Shown piece after piece: positions 60,262 to 64,000 of a stretch of 64,000 nt of DNA (position 1 is its first letter; each line of letters opens with the position of its first letter). Position numbers and translations under genes: made by a program. Source of the DNA: CAIZQW01 sp942493055. GTDB taxonomy: Bacteria > Verrucomicrobiota > Kiritimatiellia > RFP12 > UBA1067. The stretch is taken from the NCBI GenBank assembly GCA_942493055.1, contig OW818680.1:5642001-5706000 (forward strand), read 5' to 3'. The notes below the pieces were generated by a model. That model did not search any database. It had not been told where the DNA came from and was given only the letters and a program-made list of their open reading frames with translations.

Positions 60262-61466
60262 GCACGTACCCTTTCTTTTTGGTCATTCAGATAGTTGCAG
60301 ATGATCTGGCCACTTGCATCACAACTAACTGCGCAACGGTTACAACTGATACAGGGTGATTGCCAGTTCTCATCTGATGCCAGCTTCAGAGCCAACTGTG
60401 GGTCAGCTAAAAAAGGGCGACACAATGATATTACGGGCAAGCCCAATTGCTCCATCTGCCAGCGAATATCTTGTACATTTCGCACCCCGCCAACTGCAAA
60501 AACCGGGACCGTAACTTCGTGAGCAATCCGCGCCGCACGCTGTGCATTGTAATTAGGACTGAAGGGAATTTGTGCCTTGCGCTGCTCCTGTAAAAGTTTG
60601 CTTCCTAGCCAGGGGCGCAGCAATCTCGGGATACGATTTAAAAACGGATTGATTTTTAAAATGTCTGCAACGGGGAATCCGCCGCGAATAATATTCAGCG
60701 GTCGCTCCATTGTGCCGTAACTGACTTCAACAGCACTCACCATCTGTCCCAAGCGCTTAATGGCCGCAATAGCCTGCTGCTCAGAAAAGCCAAAATCATC
60801 TGCCCCGCTTATTTTGAGTAAAACTGGATAATCTTCTCCACATGTTTGCTTGACGGCCTCAACAACTGCTTGCAGAAAAAGACCTCTATCCCCCCATTTA
60901 TCGTTGCGGTTGTTGGTATGCGGTGACAAAAACTGATGCACCAAATATCCGTGGGCGGCATGAATTTGTACCGCATCGAAGCCAGCACCTTTGGCGCGCT
61001 GTGCAGCCAAAGCAAAATCACCGATAATTGCCTCAATTTCAGCAGCCGTTAATGCCTTTACCCGCTGCCGGAAATAGGAGCAGACGCACGAAGAAGCTCC
61101 GACCACTCTATTTTTTGTTATTGTTGAGCGCGTTTGTCTTCCTGCATGCGCCACTTGCATCACCAGCTTAACGTGCGGATTCGCGGATTTAGCGACGCCC
61201 GTAATTTTACGCCACGGTGCTATCAGGGAATCGACAGCAATACTGCATTGCCCTGGATGCATTGCCCGGCCTTGTTGCGAGATGGCTACAAAACCGCTAA
61301 TCAGCAGTCCCACTCCACTGGCTGCTAGAGTTGCATACAATTCGCCCAGCGCAGGAGTGGGATAGCCTTCTGCTGTTCCCAGTCCTTCATAGGTTGCCGA
61401 TCTGACCAGTCGATTGGCAACACTCAGCTTATCCAGTTCCCAGCGCGAAAAAAGGTTCATATTCAT
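60258..61466 (-). CDS. Old-Yellow-Enzyme-like NADH:flavin oxidoreductase
   Basis: A 402-residue FMN barrel of the OYE/2,4-dienoyl-CoA-reductase class. GFDAVQIHAAHGYLVHQFLSPHTNNRNDKWG is the active-site segment. Near the C terminus CISCNRCAVSC...C forms a Cys cluster like the [4Fe-4S] site of the long 2,4-dienoyl-CoA reductases, but the protein lacks their second FAD/NADPH domain. It may reduce an alkene in an acyl or lipid intermediate. ATGA overlaps on both sides. Confidence 0.88.
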   Translation of the reverse strand: MNMNLFSRWELDKLSVANRLVRSATYEGLGTAEGYPTPALGELYATLAASGVGLLISGFVAISQQGRAMHPGQCSIAVDSLIAPWRKITGVAKSANPHVKLVMQVAHAGRQTRSTITKNRVVGASSCVCSYFRQRVKALTAAEIEAIIGDFALAAQRAKGAGFDAVQIHAAHGYLVHQFLSPHTNNRNDKWGDRGLFLQAVVEAVKQTCGEDYPVLLKISGADDFGFSEQQAIAAIKRLGQMVSAVEVSYGTMERPLNIIRGGFPVADILKINPFLNRIPRLLRPWLGSKLLQEQRKAQIPFSPNYNAQRAARIAHEVTVPVFAVGGVRNVQDIRWQMEQLGLPVISLCRPFLADPQLALKLASDENWQSPCISCNRCAVSCDASGQIICNYLNDQKERVRA

Positions 61467-62437
61467 TGAACAGCCTCCAGTGCAGCAAGGACCGCGGCAA
61501 TATAGTGGTTGCGCTGAGCAAACTGACGCGGGCAGGGGGGGGCTTGAATAACTTCCTTTACATGACTCCCCGTGCGCACATGCAATCCGCTACCAGCTTC
61601 AACATGCCCGATTCGTGTCGTGTCCGGAAGTTCTAACATGACCCCCTCAGGCAGCGCAAAAATTAGTTCGTATTCGCCTGCGCCCCCCCAAAGGAGCGCG
61701 TGTGGATTAAAACCATTGCGGGTAGCAAATTGTGCAGCTGCATCATCCATTAACACGGCCGTCAAATCAACTTCAAACCGGAAGGTCGGATTAAGCTGAC
61801 TCAGTTGCCACATCGAAAGCATAAAACCGTCACTGCTGTCAATGGCCGCTGCCGCTCTGTCGCGGATGGCAGCTGCCTGCAGGTTACGCAACTCAAAAGC
61901 CGGTGCTGGCAACCCCGCAAACACTGCGGCGTTGGCATCGCCAAAATAGCCAGTTGCCCATAAATCATAGTTGCCTGCGCACGGCAACTGCCTCGTGAGT
62001 GGCTGTGCTTTGCGCGCCGAACCAAATGCCACGCCTACATAACGCCAATGCTCGGCCTGTCCTGCATCACCCCCCAGCAGAAAACAGTTGCAGGTACGGA
62101 GCACCTCTGCCACTCCCTGCGCGAGACCAGTCGCAAAATCCTCTGCGTTGCTTTCTGGCAAGGTAACCGATTGCAGGAAAAACTGAGGGGTTACACCCGA
62201 TGCATACAAATCGGAAATAGTTGCGACCGCAACATTGTGGCCTATCCGTTCGGGTGTTGCCGCGCCAAAGCCGTCTTCAGCGCTGAATTCATCCATCGAG
62301 ATACCCAGAATATCCCCGCCCAAGCAACACGCGCCCCAGTTGACCAGTTCGGCATCCGCTGCAAAGGGGGCATTGAGTTGCGCATGTGAGCGATCGAATT
62401 TCGCTAGCATTGCTTTAATAATGTTTACTTCATTCAT
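61463..62437 (-). CDS. ThiL/AIR-synthase-like protein, diverged
   Basis: A 324-residue protein with the PurM/ThiL two-domain fold: GHNVAVATISDLYASGVTPQFFL, LLGGDAGQ, AIDSSDGFMLSMWQL and GGAGEYELIFALPEG match ThiL blocks. The N-terminal metal/ATP block is changed (AADAEL in place of GDDAA), so it is unlikely to be the thiamine-phosphate kinase itself. ATG 62437 with GAGG upstream overlaps the lipid kinase stop by 8 nt. Probably an ATP-dependent kinase or synthetase on a pathway-specific substrate. Confidence 0.8.
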   Translation of the reverse strand: MNEVNIIKAMLAKFDRSHAQLNAPFAADAELVNWGACCLGGDILGISMDEFSAEDGFGAATPERIGHNVAVATISDLYASGVTPQFFLQSVTLPESNAEDFATGLAQGVAEVLRTCNCFLLGGDAGQAEHWRYVGVAFGSARKAQPLTRQLPCAGNYDLWATGYFGDANAAVFAGLPAPAFELRNLQAAAIRDRAAAAIDSSDGFMLSMWQLSQLNPTFRFEVDLTAVLMDDAAAQFATRNGFNPHALLWGGAGEYELIFALPEGVMLELPDTTRIGHVEAGSGLHVRTGSHVKEVIQAPPCPRQFAQRNHYIAAVLAALEAVQ

Positions 62438-63347
62438 CACGGTCCTCGCGTAATTCAAGATCAGTAATTAAGCTGAGCGCCTTGGGCGCCAGCTCAACCC
62501 GCAGGGGCAACCAGCCTTGAGGGTCGCCGTCAAACTCCACTTCGCAGCGATGCGCACTGGTGACTTCTACACGATGTCCCCAGAGCACATCAACTTTAGA
62601 ACACTGAGTCATTGTTCCCCGATACAGGGCGTGGAGCAGTTTTAACATACTCATTAGCCCGCGCTGATGAACAATGACTACCGCCATTCGACCATCATCG
62701 GGTAAAATGTCGAGACCGAGTTGAATGCCAGAAGCAATCCATGGATTTTTACATACAATCAAGTGATCGACTTTTTCATACGCATGCGGCACACCATCGA
62801 CATTCACGTCTATGGCCAATGACCGATGCTTCAGCAATGCACTGATCACCCCGCTGAGTGTTCCGCCAAAATCACCCACATAACGCCGCAACCGATTGGA
62901 TACTCGCGCGGTTTCAGCGCCTACCCCAACATTACAACTACACCCAGCCCACGCTGACGTAGCCGTGCCATCCACGGTCGCATAAGTGACGCGCAATAAG
63001 TCGATTTTGCGCTGCTTGTTTGCTTGCAGCACCGCGAGCGCAGCCACGGGTTCACAGGGTATCTGGTGAAAGCGACAAAAATCTGGACTTGTCCCCGCAT
63101 AAAGAACTCCGACTGCATCTGCCCGTCCAACCATGGCACCATTGATCACGGTATTGATCGTGCCGTCGCCGCCAACCGCCACCAGCGTCTCATGGGCAGC
63201 AACTTCACTGATGCGCTCTACGTCGTTTATGCCATTCGTTTCCATAGTACGCAAGTGGCATCCGGCGACAGCTAGACCGTGCTCCCAGTCCTTCCATAAG
63301 CGCTGACCGCGGCCATTGCGTGAACTTGGATTTTTAACCAATATCAT
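62430..63347 (-). CDS. Diacylglycerol-kinase-family lipid kinase
   Basis: A 305-residue soluble kinase of the DAGK catalytic family (YegS/DgkB/sphingosine kinase). KNPSSRNGRG at the N terminus and GGDGT at 59-63 bind ATP; GTSPDFCR follows where family members have GTxNDFAR. The beta-sandwich C-terminal domain ends with EFDGDPQGWLPLRVELAPKAL. Likely phosphorylates a lipid hydroxyl. Its start overlaps the radical SAM stop by four bases. Confidence 0.9.
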   Translation of the reverse strand: MILVKNPSSRNGRGQRLWKDWEHGLAVAGCHLRTMETNGINDVERISEVAAHETLVAVGGDGTINTVINGAMVGRADAVGVLYAGTSPDFCRFHQIPCEPVAALAVLQANKQRKIDLLRVTYATVDGTATSAWAGCSCNVGVGAETARVSNRLRRYVGDFGGTLSGVISALLKHRSLAIDVNVDGVPHAYEKVDHLIVCKNPWIASGIQLGLDILPDDGRMAVVIVHQRGLMSMLKLLHALYRGTMTQCSKVDVLWGHRVEVTSAHRCEVEFDGDPQGWLPLRVELAPKALSLITDLELREDRDE

Positions 63348-64000
63348 TGCGGATAAACTCCTAATTTACGATAGAGTTTCGTTGGCTTACCACGATTCCA
63401 AGAGGCGACCAATTTTTGAGTATGTTCCCATGGTATGGGAGTTTCACTGATACCTTCGTCCTGGATGAGCTGTGCGATCGTGGCGGCCTGAGTACAACAC
63501 ATCCAATCTTCGCAAGGAACAGCAAACACATCGCGCATCCGTGCAAAAATCACTTCAAAAGATTCAGTGCTGACATTGCCAAAGGATAGATTTAGAAATT
63601 CACAAGGCTGTACTTCACCTGTTGCATTCACATAAAAGCGGTCGATGCCTCCTGCGGTACACCCCAGCGCTGCCGCCCGTTCTTCATAAACTTGCGCTGA
63701 TAAACACGGCCAGTTGCGCTTTGTATCCCCATTGTATTTTTCACAGGCAATTTCCAGCTCGTGTAAAAGTTCAGGGTCTGTTTGCATCCCCGTTTTGTTT
63801 CCAATCCACTGACCAGCGGCCTTCGGATGAATCAGTTGCACAAAGTCACACTGCCATTGCAATGCCAGCTCCATCAAATCATCTAACCCCGATTTGCGCA
63901 ATTCAGCTTCTGCTACCATACTGTTTAGAGCAACCATGAGGCCTGCGGCCCGAGAGAACTTCACAGCTCTTTGCGCATTTTCAAACGCACCGTCTACTCC
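63344..64000 (-). CDS. Radical SAM/SPASM-type protein, C-terminal part (truncated by window end)
   Basis: The frame is open to base 64000, so the N terminus with the CxxxCxxC cluster is missing. The visible part begins GVDGAFENAQRAV, the beta4-beta5 region typical of radical SAM barrels, then GLMVALNSMV. After NWPC and LGCTAGGIDRFYVNATGEVQPCEFLNL comes CEDWMCC, a SPASM/Twitch-like auxiliary-cluster pattern. First visible gene of the six-gene operon. Substrate unknown. Confidence 0.85.
   Translation of the reverse strand, partial: GVDGAFENAQRAVKFSRAAGLMVALNSMVAEAELRKSGLDDLMELALQWQCDFVQLIHPKAAGQWIGNKTGMQTDPELLHELEIACEKYNGDTKRNWPCLSAQVYEERAAALGCTAGGIDRFYVNATGEVQPCEFLNLSFGNVSTESFEVIFARMRDVFAVPCEDWMCCTQAATIAQLIQDEGISETPIPWEHTQKLVASWNRGKPTKLYRKLGVYPQ

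Overview
The window reads as chromosomal DNA from an anaerobic, saccharolytic, Gram-negative bacterium, most likely of the PVC superphylum (Kiritimatiellota or a close relative). This is an inference from gene content; no rRNA gene is present to settle it. The supporting features are lpxB (an outer membrane with lipid A), a trimeric electron-bifurcating-type [FeFe] hydrogenase, a GGGtGRT/NifU-like pair, a membrane pyrophosphatase beside a phosphofructokinase, many secreted glycosidases plus a type I sulfatase, and DUF1566 and leucine-rich-repeat proteins.

Layout. 1-11.1 kb: accessory glycan degradation. It holds a truncated GH20-SGNH fusion, a lipoprotein, a REP-type tyrosine transposase inside its own short repeats, then a tight operon GH172, GH29-like, GH127, sugar isomerase-like and DUF4886. 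11.1-12.2 kb: tRNA-Leu(UAA), two large nested hairpins, a small exported charged protein and tRNA-Lys(UUU). 12.2-33.8 kb: mostly housekeeping. It holds pfk, era, a membrane zinc peptidase, hppA, lpxB, a prenyltransferase-like protein, a PQQ-type propeller, rpmH-rnpA-yidD-yidC, an rRNA methyltransferase, a four-helix-bundle protein, gyrB, a NERD protein, a tail-specific protease, dapF and a sulfatase. 34.0-38.3 kb: a visibly GC-richer opgG-orf-opgH operon for periplasmic glucans. 38.4-49.1 kb: a minus-strand redox region. It holds sensor/regulator genes (two DRTGG proteins, a CBS-ATPase, a PHP protein), then hydC, an ATPase, a ferredoxin, hydB and hydA, and finally an independently promoted NifU-like/GGGtGRT pair. 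49.2-57.8 kb: accessory genes (arabinose/fucose isomerase-like, two LRR paralogues, EamA transporter, GH99-like/esterase fusion, DUF1566, SGNH-like). 58.0-64.0 kb: a translationally coupled six-gene minus-strand operon (radical SAM, lipid kinase, ThiL-like, Old-Yellow-Enzyme-like, serine-palmitoyltransferase-like, SDR) that runs off the window end.

How it fits together. The organism appears to break down plant- or algal-type polysaccharides with secreted enzymes and ferment the sugars through a phosphofructokinase whose phosphoryl-donor residues are of mixed type. It conserves energy with an ion-pumping pyrophosphatase and disposes of reductant through HydABC. The strongest candidate for an undescribed system is the terminal six-gene operon. 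Its core (alpha-oxoamine synthase, extended SDR, DAG-kinase-family kinase) looks like a long-chain-base or sphingolipid-like pathway, with three extra enzymes whose roles are unknown. Other points of interest are the GGGtGRT/NifU pair, the unknown gene between opgG and opgH, the RAYT element with its 30-nt repeat ladder, and three genes whose promoters imply leaderless mRNAs.
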